From Buxus sempervirens (taxonomy: Eukaryota > Streptophyta > Magnoliopsida > Buxales > Buxaceae): 64,000 bases of DNA. Positions 11,751 to 24,844 of this stretch are shown here, piece by piece. The translations under genes and the position numbers were made by a program. How positions within the stretch are numbered: the first letter of the stretch is position 1; the number at the start of each line of letters is the position of its first letter. A model generated the notes under the pieces. It made no database searches. It was not told the origin of the DNA and saw only the letters and a program-made list of their open reading frames with translations. The stretch lies in NCBI GenBank assembly GCA_947561395.2, contig OX387184.1:310001-374000 (forward strand), in the 5' to 3' direction.

Positions 11751-13009
11751 TTTACACCAAAACCAAGCTGCGAGGAAAAATGACTAGTTTTGCTTTATTT
11801 TTGAGAAATCACTTTAATACCCATGACAAACATTCTATTAGGGATTTTTACTTTAAGTTTTGGTGCTCATCTCAGTGGGATGGCCCATTTCAATAGAGGG
11901 GCTCACATCTGAAAACACATCCCATACGGTGGTTTCATGGTACCACCGGATTCAAGCACTAGAGGAAATGCATTCCATGATAGTAAGGAAATGTGAACCC
12001 TATGTAAATAAGGGGGGCCCACACGACAAGAACATTCGAACAAGATGACACAAGTAGTAATAGAGGAAATTTGTTGGACTCACTTACATAAGTAGAGGTA
12101 AGAGCTTCTTGTTTAATGGAGCTCAAAACAGGTAGAAAGGAATTATTAACACCTCTCTGATGATGATGATGTGGGAAGAAGTTCCACGCGGCAAGAGCTT
12201 ATTGGAGCAACGGGGATCGCTGCATCAAATAAGCTTAGAAAATATGAAACAGAAACCTCAAGGGGGGATTTGCCATGTCTTCAGATCCAAGTGGACATGC
12301 ATCGCATTAGCACCCCAATAACAACATCGTAAAGGGTTTTGCTTATTCAAATACGGACGAATACTCTTTCTAGTTCAAGCAATAAAATCTACAATCTACA
12401 TGCAAAGATATCCAAGCCGCCTGGATCTTCCTTATGAGCAGAAGGACGCAGAAACTTACGAGAATTATTTTTGAACAACATCCGTAAGCCCTCCATACCA
12501 ACTTGACGCGAGTGTTTTATTTATTTATTTTTTTATTTCAATATTATTGGGGCTACACTTGTTCATGTGGTTGGAAGATAGAGCCGAACTGAAATTTCTT
12601 GGTGAAGGGAGTGATAGAGACAGACCTGTATTAGACAAGGTCAACAATTCCTACGCCAATCCGAATTGAATGGAATTGTTGAATAAAATCACGTGCAGAA
12701 ATTCACATTCCATAGAATTATATGTTATTTTTTTTTGGCGCGCACCTTGGAGAGCAGAAATTCAAAGCCCAAAGCGGAGACCAAATTAACGGGAAACGAT
12801 GGCGAAGGTGCTGCAGCGTAGACAGAATCAAATCGGGAATGCTTTGATGGGGACTCCTTGAGAAGTTGAATTGAATCGTAAAATCCTCTTAGCTTCCACG
12901 GACACATTACCATTTTCTAACATTCGTACCTTCCTAGTGACTTCTGTCCCTCGTTTTATTTTACCTAAAAGAAGGAATCTTCCTATCCCTTCACCTAACG
13001 ATCATGATC
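11751..13009. repeat. Direct repeat, copy B (1.26 kb)
   Basis: Second copy of the segment at 1-1261, offset by 11750 until a 2-bp length difference near the right end. The two copies flank about 10.5 kb containing the kinase and both pseudogenes. Similarity stops after CGATCATGATC in both copies. Confidence 0.9.
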
Positions 13010-15444
13010 CTAGTTAAAGTTTTTCTGTTAATTTTAAGATTCCATTACAAAATTGAGTTGGTTTACAATTAGTAGCATTGGTTTGTATAATGATGGGTCT
13101 CATTGCTAGAATAATCTTTAATATTAGCTATAGTTAATTTCTAATTTCAAAGAGTTATTAGAAACTTAAGAATTGAAACCATTGGCCTGCAAATATGGGA
13201 TCCCCAATGCACTGTTATTGTGTTGACTTTGGTTATGGGCATTGAGTAGACTATTTACATTTTTCTTCTTTTATTTTGCAATTTTCAGAATTTTATATTT
13301 TCTTATTCTTTTGTCCAGTTATGAGATATATGTCCAAATCTAGGTGGACCAATCCTGTTTTCGTGAGAATTGGCTTTGTTCCAATGTTAGAAATCTTGAC
13401 TTGTGCAATTCTGGTTGAAAATCCAGAAATCTGTATTGGTTGAGAAGCCTGTAATATATACACAAATACAGGTATATACACAAGTCTCTGTTAAGCAACT
13501 TAATAAACAATTGAAGGGGAATAAAAGATGATGATTAAAGACGTCATAGGGCTGTTGAAATGGGGATGTGAGTTTTTGTGAGTTTTGCTGAACCTCCTTA
13601 ATTTAGTCAGTAATTGGAGGATTGCTATACGTTGATTCCTTTTTTCGTATTTGGACCTCGTATGAGAATGCTATGGGTAGAACTCTAAACCTGAGCATTG
13701 TCATCCCTAGGTTGTATCATAGCTAATAGACCATGCAGCTAGTTTTTCCCCCTCTGCAAGCACCCGGTTTTACTCCAATTAAACAACAGAAATGCAGCTC
13801 TGTCTTTTATTACGATTTCAATTATCATCAACTGAACTATTGTCACAAAGCTTTTGTGGTGCTAAGATCAATTCGTGCTCCAAATAGGTCCATGCTTGTA
13901 GAAGCCTGTTCCTTTGTAGTTCTAAGAACTAAAGCCTGTTTCTTTTTCCTTTTTTTTTTTTATTTCCACCCGTCAGAATTATGAAACCATCAGGGTGAAA
14001 GGGAGATAATTAAAGAGTTCCTACTAACCAATGTATGCCAATAAAAAAGGTGTACAAGAAAAATTAACCTGTACACAATAAAGTCAGGCCACCATTTAGG
14101 GATCAGAATGCATGTAGAGGGATTACTAGTCACAAAATTGGAAATGGGATGTAAGACAGGTTTTAGGAATAGCCCCAACAATCAATTAACCAGAGAGCCG
14201 AACTGGTTTAGTCAGGAACAAGAAACACCTAAAATAGATTATGTGATTTTCAAGTACAGGTTAAAAGCATTAAATGAAAAATGTCAAGGGTATTTATGGA
14301 AATTCTGGAATTCATTACCATTTAAGCAGTTAACAGTTGGTTCCATCCTCGTCAGATTTTTGTCTACATTGATTGCTTTGCTTAAAGCCTGAGAAACTAG
14401 GAAACGTAGAAGATAAAAAAAGAAAAAATACAATTTCTAACAGTGAATGCTAAATAAATATGATTTCTTTGCAACCTTGAATTCCGTACTTGTGATATGA
14501 ACCACTTTGTCTTCACCTGCTTGGTTTTTTTGTTAGGCAGGAATCCTCCCTATAATGTTATTTGTTTAAAGTTTCTACATTCTTCTTTTTTGTATAATTT
14601 ATGTGCTTTTGTAGTTAGTTCTGTATTTTATTTTTATAATTTCATATATTGGATGTATCATGTATAAAATTATTTATTTCCTGATGTTGGAGATTTGCTA
14701 GCATTGTTGTCTTAAAATTGATTGTATCTTTCTCCATATAGATAATTGCTAAATTACATAGATGATAGTAACGACTATGATTTTATTTCTCTGTTTTTGC
14801 ACAGGAATAGGGGCAATAAATAAATGGAGTGAGCGGGCTTTCAACAGTTGCAATAAATACAGGAATAGTAATGATAAACTTCTAGGGATTATACCTGATT
14901 CTCAAGAACTTGATTTTATGTTTTGTGGACTACCTTGTGACTTGTGCTTGCCTTAAGTTTGTTTTTGGATCTTCCTATGTTTTCTTTTGTGATGAGTGTT
15001 ACGTTTTGAATCTTAAATTCTTTAGTTTACATATGCAATTATGGTTTGAACCATTTATTAGATTCAAACTTCATTTCTGTTGGCTAAAGCAATCTCATGG
15101 AATTAAAGAATCAGGTAACTAGTTTTCATGAATCTTGCCCAATTCAACAATGTTGAGTTGATTGCTTATAAAACATGATTACTTATTTTTTTTGGTCTTA
15201 CAATTTTTATATTATTATTATTATTTTTTGAATTGCAGGTGAGCTTCATGATTTGGACTTACAGTTGCGAGTCTTGCTGTTAGTTCGAGATGATCGAGCT
15301 TTTCGTCCCCATGCCATTCATTAGATTGATTTTTTTTTCATTCTAGATAGTTTTTCTTTAGTAGCATAAATTATGATTGGCGACACAGGTTTTTTATGAT
15401 TTGTTATAGCATTTCACTAATTTTGGGGGTGGGGGGATGAAGAA
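13010..15444. other. AT-rich intergenic or transposon interior
   Basis: No gene recognised. Short splice-like junctions occur (for example a CAG before 15240) and may be captured gene pieces inside a CACTA element whose right end is at 15917, but no open frame here resembles a known transposase or gene. Confidence 0.35.
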
Positions 15445-15917
15445 GGTTTTAGCAGCGGTCAACACAAACTGATGCTAAACATGTCAGGAATTAGTATCAA
15501 TTTTTTATTGATTGTTACTAAATATTGGAGGCAATTAATAGCGGTTTTGTTAGTAAGCGTTGCTATATATTCAATGAAATAGAAGTGATTCATCAAATAA
15601 CCGCTACTGTATATTTGAAGATTTAGTAACAATAATGTAAACCGCTACTATTTAATGAAGGAATTAGTAGCGGTTTAATGAATTAGTAGCGGTTTTCATG
15701 TGCTTCATACCTTAACAAATTAGCATCAGTTATTGAAAAATCCGTTATTATAGGTAAATAGAAATAGTAGCAATTGTTAATATAACCGCCACTAAAACCT
15801 TTTAGCAGCCCTTGAATTAGTAGCGGTTGTACAACTGCTACCGTGACTTTTAGTAACAATCAAGGCCCTTTTAGTAGCCGTTACTGACCGCTACTAAAAG
15901 CCACTTTTCTTGTAGTG
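15445..15917. mobile_element. CACTA (En/Spm-like) transposon terminal region
   Basis: The right end reads CTTTTCTTGTAGTG, the inverse of the classic CACTACAAGAAAAG terminus, at 15904-15917. Inward lie many subterminal copies, in both orientations, of a motif like AGTAGCGGTT / AACCGCTACTA (about 15445-15900), as expected of transposase-binding subterminal repeats. I found no matching left CACTAC end in the upstream DNA, so the element is either truncated or its other end has decayed. Confidence 0.75.
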
Positions 15918-17279
15918 TATGTAAAGCAAACAAAAGAAGAGAACATATGCTACCTTTGATCCTAACTACAAAATAATTATTTACTTCACACAATGTGTAC
16001 ATGCATGTCTACTACTTTGTTCTCAACTTAAAGGCATGACATAAGGAATGTTATTGTGTCGGTTGATCTTGATTTCCTTCAAATAAATGCGAAGATTAAG
16101 GGGCAATGTAGAGGAAAAGAAAAAAGTGCTATAGCTAGGTATAATTTTGATTCCAAGTAGGAAACAATAATATTGTTGGTGTATCTCTCATGATTCCAGG
16201 TGTTAAATGCTTAACTGACAAAGTCTCCATAAGCTTTAAGGCTTTTGTAACAACAGTTAGACACGTAACACTATCGTTGTACACCTAGGTGGGTACATCT
16301 TTCAGCCAATGCTCCTACATATTAATTTCAAGTCTTGATTTTTGAATTTATCAAGTAGGCCCCACATGAAAAAAACAGTGGAGGTAAGATGCTTCACATG
16401 ATAGCATCTCACGACCACACTAGGGAGCGATTCAAAGAAGCATGGCAAAGGACTTGAGTATAAAACTCTTTTGATTTTTAAAAGTTGATGGGAAAATAAC
16501 ATAGTTTTTATAATAAAAACTCAAAAATTATTTGTCCAAAATGTCTAATCCTTTCTGAAAGGACTATTGTTGTTTGTGGCTAAAATTTAAGAAAAAACTT
16601 GCGATTACGTATGAGGTTACGTCACATTTTGTCTTAGTGGTGTAAATTTACTGTAAGGTACAAAATCTCCTCCTCACAGGGTGGGGGAAAATCAGTCATG
16701 TTAAGAATTTTCCTTTGGTTTTAAATCAAACTAGTGAAGGCACGTGCATACTTTACGCACTTCCTTTGTTCTTCTTCGTACCAATCTACTGGACCTGTTT
16801 CCCCTCAAATGGCTCCAACTTTTTATTGGGCTCCAACCGCACTCTGCACCTGGCTACGCTTTCCTAAGTTAATCCACTCTTCAAAAGAGTGTCACTCCAT
16901 CTCAAGCTCTGAAATGGTGTAATCTACAAAATATTAATTGATGCGCCAACAATGTCGTCGTTCAAAACTTTAACTTTGGGTTAGAAGTGTGACCCCAATA
17001 CTTTCCCATTCGAAAGCCCACGAAGGACAGATTTGGCTGGACCGCCTGGACGCCTTGACCAGAGCAGATAGAATTAAAAAAAAAAAAGCAACTTATTCCA
17101 TTAATACATGAGATGAGAAGCGTACATATGATATGACATAATAGAATAAACCGTTATATGACAATAAATCACAATAAACAAATAGGAAACCTTCCCGCTG
17201 CAAACAGAGCACGCCTTGACATCGAGAAAGAACAGAAGAGAACGACTTACCTATAGCTTGTATATCGATCTTCTTATAA
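15918..17279. other. Intergenic, no gene seen
   Basis: AT-rich DNA between the CACTA end and the DC1 gene. Short frames only; no conserved protein, RNA gene or paired repeat recognised. Confidence 0.4.
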
Positions 17280-18008
17280 TTACCTGGATATGAAACTCCC
17301 AATCACGGCTGCTATTATGGCTGTAGGATCTCCGAGAATTGCCGAGACTATAACGCGAACGGCACTGCCCGCAATCTGACAACACCTGCTCACCTTTCCG
17401 CCGCCTCTTCCCCGGTGATGGTTCTGCAAGGTGCGTCCAAGGCTAGGGACTCTCGTCTGTATCTCCCTAATTTTGTTCTTGTCCACCTTGAGATACATGG
17501 CTTGCCAGCTCTCCACCAGCAACTCCTTAACACAAGACACATGAAGATTATAGGTCTTGCAGTCGGACCTGTAAGACCAACCGGACCCTTTACCCCCACA
17601 GCGATGACAAGGCCTGGACAGCTTCAGAGACAGGTAAAGGTTGTGCTCCCCATCGTCCAGGACCTGTGGTAGATTTGCGCAACACGGGTGGAGGTCGAAC
17701 CCACAACTCTCGCAGTGGTAGACGAATCCCTGAACATCATTCCGACACGCATCGCATATCCTGGTGGCATTGCCGGGAGGGCTGTAGTAAAATCTGAAGT
17801 CGCACTTCTTGTAAAAAGGGTGGGTGATGGCGGCATCTGCGAGGGCACATACCTTGTGGAGGTTGAAGTCGCACTGCTCGCATTTATATTTGAGAGCGAT
17901 GCCAGCCTCCTTGCAGCCATCGCAGTTGAATGGGATTTCCGTGTATTCGAGTTTAAGATTGTGGTGGGGGTGGGAGGGGTGAGGGATCTCCTTCTCAATG
18001 ATCATCAT
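17280..18008 (-). CDS. DC1 (cysteine/histidine-rich C1) domain protein
   Basis: Single-exon gene, 242 aa from the ATG at 18008. Three successive DC1-type zinc-binding modules are visible. The first has HPSHPHHNLKL, C29-x2-C32, C43-x2-C46 and LHKVC. The second has CDAC, CESC and LHPCC. The third is degenerate (CHRC, then SDC and LHVSC, with one cysteine of a pair replaced). The C-terminus is basic then hydrophobic (AVRVIVSAILG and AAVIGSFISR) and could associate with membranes. An in-frame ATG at 18092 would add 28 residues, but that stretch overlaps a strong TATA-like sequence, and family members usually begin close to the first His motif, so I prefer 18008. DC1 proteins are plant-specific, often stress-induced zinc and lipid-binding candidates; the exact role of this one is unknown. 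Confidence 0.85.
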   Translation of the reverse strand: MMIIEKEIPHPSHPHHNLKLEYTEIPFNCDGCKEAGIALKYKCEQCDFNLHKVCALADAAITHPFYKKCDFRFYYSPPGNATRICDACRNDVQGFVYHCESCGFDLHPCCANLPQVLDDGEHNLYLSLKLSRPCHRCGGKGSGWSYRSDCKTYNLHVSCVKELLVESWQAMYLKVDKNKIREIQTRVPSLGRTLQNHHRGRGGGKVSRCCQIAGSAVRVIVSAILGDPTAIIAAVIGSFISR

Positions 18009-18053
18009 GGCTTCTGCTTCAGTTCTAGATCTCCTTGGAGGGGGGGTTGGGTC

Positions 18054-18069
18054 ATAATTTATATATATA
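18054..18069 (-). promoter_or_regulatory. Possible TATA box of the DC1 gene
   Basis: Minus strand reads TATATATATAAATTAT, about 45-60 bp before the ATG at 18008. The position would leave a very short 5' leader, so this is tentative. Confidence 0.3.
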
Positions 18070-18092
18070 CATTCAAAGCCCGTACCATGCAT

Positions 18093-20425
18093 GAATAGTT
18101 CCAAAATTCCGTCTAATTAATTAAGCATCTTTCTTTGCTTAATTGTTATGCAAATATAAATCGGACACTGGGACATGAATCAAGAAAGCAATTGCAGATT
18201 TGCAGGAGCAGGAATCTAATGCCAAAGCGGAATGATGGTTTTCTACTTGAAGCATCTTCGACTACGTTTTTAACCAACATGTTTGTTAGGCAAGGTACGT
18301 CGACTCTTCCATCCTAGCTACTAGCTATAGCCTCTCGGCTCTCACAAGTAGTAAAGGAGAAGAAAGAAAGAAAGAAAATCTTGCAAAATTAAAGGAGGAA
18401 TGTTGCAAGGACTCGGGGTGCCCCTACCCCCCCTAATCAGACGGATTTATCAGATTCAGGCCAGGCATCTCAAAATTAAGATTATATGCGACATGCGACT
18501 CCCTTTGACAAAAGTCACGGAAAAAGGAAAAATTACTCCATAAGCTTCCGTCTTTGTCTCTTTTTTGGGCGTCTCCCAGATACCTACTTCTGGTCATTAA
18601 TTTGCTGTTTAATTTGTTGCTTCTAGAAAAGAAGTAAAGAGGTAATCTCAAATTAAAAGAAAAAACAGATTCGATCTGTTCCAACGTCCTCTGGACAAAA
18701 GCACACCACACTAGCTAGTGTATTTCCAGGACAAGTTTCTTTCATTAGTAGTTTGGTTACTATCTAGCTCTTCTCAAAGTATGAGACTTTTGCTGCTTTC
18801 AGTTAAAGTGTGTGTTTGATTGGAAATGGTGAGCATCCGATTCCCGTCAGTTAAGAGACACAAGGCTGCTGCTATGGGGTTTCATCTTTCTTGATTCTTA
18901 TTGTCTCTTCAAAGCTAATCTATCGTCAACAAAAACATCATAAATATATCAAAGGTAACATTCAGCGTGTAGTACGTCATTTTTCTGCAATCGTCTGAAC
19001 AAAACAATGGGGGTCCACTTGCTACTAATTGATTTTCAAAGCGGCCTTAGTTCAATAGCTTCTTCTTGTAACCGTGAATTAATCCAGAGCAAGGATTCAC
19101 ATGCAATCGCCCTTCTTCGCCCATTAATATTTAATCATACCTGACATGCGAAATTTTTGCATAATTGAATTTCTAAATCCAAAACTTTGCCACTTCACTT
19201 CAGCCTCTCTCTATTAATTTAATTTCCTTCTGAAAAAAAACCTGCAGAGAATCACCTTTAACAGTTGAAAGCAAATTTCGAGTCCTAACAAACCAAAGTT
19301 CTTTTGCGTGAGGACAAATCAGGCTGCCTCACGGATCCATCAAAGTTAAATTTCGGTCCATTCGGGCTGAGGTGGCTTCCGTTCCACTCGTGTGTTCTTC
19401 TCTCCTCTTCCACCACTCTCCCTGCTATCTACAAATAAAATTTTTGTTAACGTCAAGAGATCAGGTTTCTGCATGCCATTTCCAACACATAATAATACAT
19501 TTGCACATTCCAAATGTCACTTTATTTCAAACTATCCAAATAGATGCGAATCAACTTTTCAAAGCAAATTAGCCAAAAGCTTCTATCAGCTGTGGTCACA
19601 ACATATATATGATACAGCTAGCACATCCGTCTGGGTATAAATGGGTCGTCCTTACAATTTTGTTTGTAGGTATGACGAAATTTTGGTATATAATCATCAC
19701 AAAATACAGGCCTGCGCCTATCAGTAGATCCGGGGATGCCAAGTTTGTACCCACATCATCATGTAGTCACGCTTTGCTATTTCGTTTACCGCTGTACGCA
19801 GACCTACCAATAAAAGTTGCATCCAAGACAGAGATATAAGAAAGAAACACATCTTACAAAACTATAAACGTATATTAACTGTTATTGAAATATAACATGA
19901 CGAATGTCACTACCCTTTTCATGGTTCCATATATCCATCAGTGCTGCTATAATTTACTGTTCTTATTTTACAATGACAAAATCTACGGTCAGATTACTTC
20001 ATGAGACTCTGCAAATCGTCACAAATCTTTTAATAAAAAAAAAGGAAACCAAAAAAGTTATTATAATAACAACACTAGTGAGTTACTTTAACATCCACGA
20101 AAAGTAAGCCCTCCATACCAACTTGACGTGAGTATTTCTTTTTTTCTTTTTTTCCCCGCCCCAAGTCCGCTTATCCTTCAGTTCATTCTATTCCAATTGG
20201 TATCACATTTCTCAATCTTTCTCCATTTCTTGCGGTTACCTTTCTCATTCTGTATTTGTTAAGAGATGATGAATCCACACCACACAGCAGCCTGCCAGCC
20301 ACAAATGGGATAAGGAGCCCCATCACAAGCGAGTGACTAAGAAATAAAGCCAGATTCTGATACAATTGGCCAGAGGCTCCACCCATTTTCCCTTCCTCTT
20401 TGCCTCTTCCTCTTCTTTCTCCAGG
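18093..20425. other. Intergenic, no gene seen
   Basis: AT-rich. Contains a third copy of a short phrase (GTAAGCCCTCCATACCAACT and a few further bases, at about 20104) that also occurs in both copies of the 1.26-kb repeat (about 725 and 12475). The part next to 20426 should include the 3' UTR of the SPL gene. Confidence 0.4.
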
Positions 20426-23400
20426 CTAATCGAAGCCATAGCGCAAATTCTCCCACTTGAAGGGAGCAACTGCCCCAATGTCAGGGGAGCCTCGCAAAAA
20501 CAGGCACACACAGACACAGACAGCAGCAATAGCAAGCATTGAATGTACATAGGGACGGTGAAGCAAGCCTTGTGCTGGTATCCGCCGGTAGTACTTACTG
20601 GCAGCATCCGCACATTGGGCACAGGATTTACTCACTTCCATAGACTGAGAAATTGGCTTCTCAGCATCTTCTGTCACCACCCATGATCTGTCCAAGGAAA
20701 CTTCATTCCCAACAGTTATGGAGACCTGACCATATTTCCTATCAGCAAGCTTCTGAAGCACTAGCGTATTGTAGCTGTGATTATTCCTCATTGAGGCATA
20801 ATCGTATGGTGACTGTCCACTTGCATCGAGTAGGGATTTCCAGCATTGCAGTCCAATCTACATTATGCATCCACACAAAAAAGTGAAACACACAAGGAAT
20901 TAATGATTAGATAATTACCAACAAAATTGGACAGACTTCATAAATGAGTGTTGAAATTTTAAGCCCAAGAATATTGAAGATACAAAGAATTATATATAGT
21001 GGAACGCATACTACCAATGAGTTCAATAAATGGGAAGATTATAGTAAAAAGGGATTGTCGATGTCTCTGAACGAGCTAAACTAAACCATAAAAGAGCTGA
21101 TCACTTGAATAATTATGTAACATAACAAGAAAATACCTCCAGAGGGTCACTTGTCAGAGCATTAACTATGTCCTCCGAGTCTGACAGGCAAGCAGCCAAA
21201 TGCAGAGGTGTAACACCTCCTGGCCCAGGAAGACTTGGTGGGAAAAGATACTTCCTCGAAGCATTGCTTCTGCTAATTAGAGAATAATTAATGACCACAT
21301 CAACCATCTTCTTGCACTTCCTTTTCACAGCCTTGTTTAGGAGGTGAATCTCTGAGAGTGCCTCCAAGGACTCCTTTGATAACCCATCATTTTCTGAATT
21401 TATTTCCACAAAAATATCTAGCAGTATTTTGACCAGAGCACACCAGTCCCTTTCAACTGCAAAAGTAAAGAGAAATTTGAACCGAGCCTGAGAAAAATCA
21501 GGCCCCCCAGGCCTACAAGAGGAACTCTTCCTTTGGAATAACCATCCAAGTTCATTCAGGAAGTGCAGCACATCCTCCCTTGACTTTGGCAGCCCAAAAT
21601 CATGATTCTGGTCTTCCAAAATGATATTATCTACTTTAGCACCTTCCTCAAACTCCGATTCTAGGATTCTAAGTTCTTGACAGATGGTAGCATCAGCGAT
21701 GATAAGAGGAAAGCTGTTACCCTTGAAACCATTCTCTACCTGTTTCACATAATTTACATAGGTTACTTCATAATTTAGGATTTGCATAGAACAAAATCAG
21801 ATGGGGTTAAGGTTGCATTCTCTGATTCAGTGAATATTACATGTTAAACAGAAGCAACTGTTTGAGTAATACCTCTATGAAACAGCGACCTAGAGCATTG
21901 GAATCTCCACCAGGAAAGGAAAAACCTTCCAAGTTTGCGCAGTCATACATTGTTTCCTTATATGCAGATCCTGAAATTTCCTTTGATGAATAACCTCCCA
22001 TATATGTGCAATGAATTCTGCAGGAGACCAGCCTTTTAATTTTTATACATCAAAATTAAAAGAAGAGAGGCAATAAATATAGCAATGCATCTCCCTTGCT
22101 TACCTTGTTCCAGGAACATTCAAATTTCGACCTCTCAACAAAAGAGAAGTTTCTTGCCCACTCACAATTGCCAAAGGTGATACATATATCAGCTCGGGAG
22201 CAGTCCATGTTCTCCATGATTTGCATAACCGGATCTTGCCTAAAGGTTGATTACAGATATCAGATAAATTTCAGTTATTAGATAAAATAAGCTCAAGAAC
22301 TCAAAGGAAAAAAAAACTACACAGTATTAAGCCTACAATATAATAGGATATTATAAAGTGCAACATAAACAAGACCACTGACCATCTTTGTATGATGCCA
22401 GCCGCCTTCCTGTCTGAACCAAAAACCTCCCATTTCTCCAAAAATCAGAGTCTGAATCTTGAATGAGCAATCTGACATGCTGAAGAAGATCTTCTTGCAG
22501 CTGCAAACGACTGCCAGTGTCAGAACAAAACCACAACAACAAACATGTTACTTTATGTTAAAAGGTCTTCACTTACTTTCTCCCAAGCACTTGAAGGCAT
22601 GTACAAGTAAACGGATAGAACCACACAACCAGGCCGGATATAGCTCTCCATTTCCAACGGACTGTGAGAAAGCCAATCAAAGATCTGGAACAACAAAAAT
22701 TATTATATTTTCGACCTACAGAAAATAAATGACAGGTCAAAATCAAAGGATTAATCACAACTTACTTGAGTCCTTAACGTCCCTGGGAAATCACTAGGGT
22801 CCTTGTCAAATAGTTTGAACATTATGCGCCCAGTCTGACCCTACAGAGACAAAATACAGCCATGGTTAAGATCCAAAGTATAAAGGAACGTAAAACATAA
22901 AGATATTCACACAGCTTAAGCAGAGAGGAGCCATGGCAAAGGATTACTTGTTTATTCAAATTCAAGCTCGAAGGTGAATGATCAGAACCAGATGAAGAAG
23001 TGTAGCCCGAATTCGGTACATTTTGAATTGAGTCATTTTCTTTTCTTTCATTCGGCCATTTAAACAACTCAAGAGGTGGGCTCCAACCACAAGTGGTGCT
23101 AGCTTCAACCGTCACAGTATCTTCTCCACTGATTGACACTCTCTCATTCTTCATAGTTTCTACAGAAGACTGTAATGGGAACAACTTTTGCACGAAAGGT
23201 GGTGAAGATGAAGGAGAACTTTCTTCAATAGGATTACTACTGTCAGAAGAGAAGTATCTCCTGGTAGATGCCAATTTTGGGGGGCTGTCATCATCAGGGG
23301 AAGAACTAAACAATTGAAGAGGCAAACTTTGGTGAGCTTCTCGAACCCGGCAATCAGAAACTTCAACTGATGACTGGCAAATAATATTACATCTCTCTCG

Positions 23401-24844
23401 TCCGACTTGAAGAGAACCCGGCACTGGGTTATTTTGCATAATAGAATCACCATTTCGCTCCGCACATTTCAATTTGCTTTTACCGTCTTCAATTCTCTGG
23501 CTGCTTCTTTGGGATAATCTTGCAAGGGTATCAGGGGAAGATGCTGCTAACGCAGCAGAAAGAACAGTAAGCAAATCCATGGTTGATGGAATAGCTGTGT
23601 TCCCCTCAATTTTGTTCTGATGTTCTGAACAAGCTTGTTGTGAAACATTCAGATCAAAACTTTCTGATATAGGAGATCTTTCAGTAGAGTTTCCAGCAAC
23701 AGGCAATGGGTTTATCTTGCTAAGAATTTCTATTAATCGTTCTTTATCAGGTATTGATGGATCATTAGTGCCTTTTTCCACACTATTCCCTGTGTTAAGA
23801 TTAACTATTTAATTTAAACAAAAAAATTCTCATAGAAGATGTAAAACTATCACCAAGTGAACCAATTATTTTACCTCGCAGACAAGCTAAAACAGTTAAG
23901 AGATTGACAATATCCATATTTTCACAGTTTGCACCCTCTCGGTTTCCAGGTAGTAAGAGCCTTGAGGAAACATCTTCCGTTTGGGTCTTTCTTCGTCGTC
24001 TGTTGTGCCCAGCAAGTCGACGCCTACAGCTTCTTTTCCCCTCATCAAACTCCGAAAGGGGGTGAAACCTGTAAAGGAAAGAAAACTTCATGGGTTTTGA
24101 ACTCAGCAGGCCAACAGAGGCAGCAAATTTGCAATAAGAACTGTGGAACAAGAGAACCTAAAAATTCAAAGAAAACAGCAAAAAGTACAGAGATCTCTGC
24201 AATCCAAATCTAGCAACTAAAAATGCCAAGTGAAGGGATGACCTGCTACATTGCTGGCAAAACCTCTGCATCTGTTTACCCACGAGTGCTTTGGTGGTCT
24301 TGCTGTGAAGCTCACACACTTTATGTCTCCGGTGATAGTCCTTGGCATTTGACAAATCTCCCCTGCAGTCATCCACCTGACACATTGGATATGTACTGGC
24401 CCCTGGAGATCCAGATCGGACGCGCTTGTTAGGCTTTCCCACAGGTACTTCGTCAGAATATAAGCTGCCACCAAGCTTCAGAGAAAGGTTTTCTCCATCC
24501 CCATCGACACAATTCTTTGTAAACTTAGGCTTTATGGATTCTTGACTTTTATTTTTCTGCTCGTATGGAACCATTCCTTCTGAGCCCAGGCACGGCGCCG
24601 CAGCTTCTGACGGTTCTGCAACGAACTTCACACTGTCCCAAGCCCAAACCTTAGGATTCCAATTGTCCTTAGTATTTTGGAACCCCGAATTAAAACGCTG
24701 GTGTTGCTGCTGTTGCATAAAATTAGGGTTTTGCCATGGTAGATTACGCTTTTTTGCCAACGAAGGTCCCTCACAGAAACGACCAGGGAGTGCATGGTGA
24801 ATGAAAACAGGAGGAGCGACTTGGGCAACGGACTCTTCCATCAT
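20426..24844 (-). CDS. SPL14-like: SBP-box transcription factor, long SPL14-type
   Basis: Ten coding exons close in phase: 24844-24243, 24068-23875, 23789-22948, 22840-22766, 22684-22577, 22500-22383, 22239-22104, 22017-21873, 21739-21137 and 20857-20426, giving 1084 aa. The N-terminus ([17 protein letters not shown]) matches the SPL14/SPL16 clade. The SBP domain starts at C155 (CQVDDC) and ends about residue 230. It has two zinc sites (C3H and C2HC) and a bipartite nuclear signal ([17 protein letters not shown]), and is split by an intron after FCQQCSR as in other SBP genes. The C-terminal half carries ankyrin-like repeats ([19 protein letters not shown]) and a late hydrophobic segment ([14 protein letters not shown]). 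SBP domains bind GTAC cores. Long SPLs differ from the short miR156-targeted ones, and I see no obvious miR156 site. No lesions; likely functional. The Arabidopsis relative affects architecture and programmed cell death. Confidence 0.95.

Noticed and set aside
1..13009. The 1.26-kb pair as LTRs of a giant retrotransposon
   Set aside because: No TG/CA ends, no primer-binding site after copy A, no polypurine tract before copy B, and no gag-pol between them.
20600..24800. miR156 target site in the SPL gene
   Set aside because: I saw no match to the conserved target found in short SPL genes; long SPL14-type members normally lack it.
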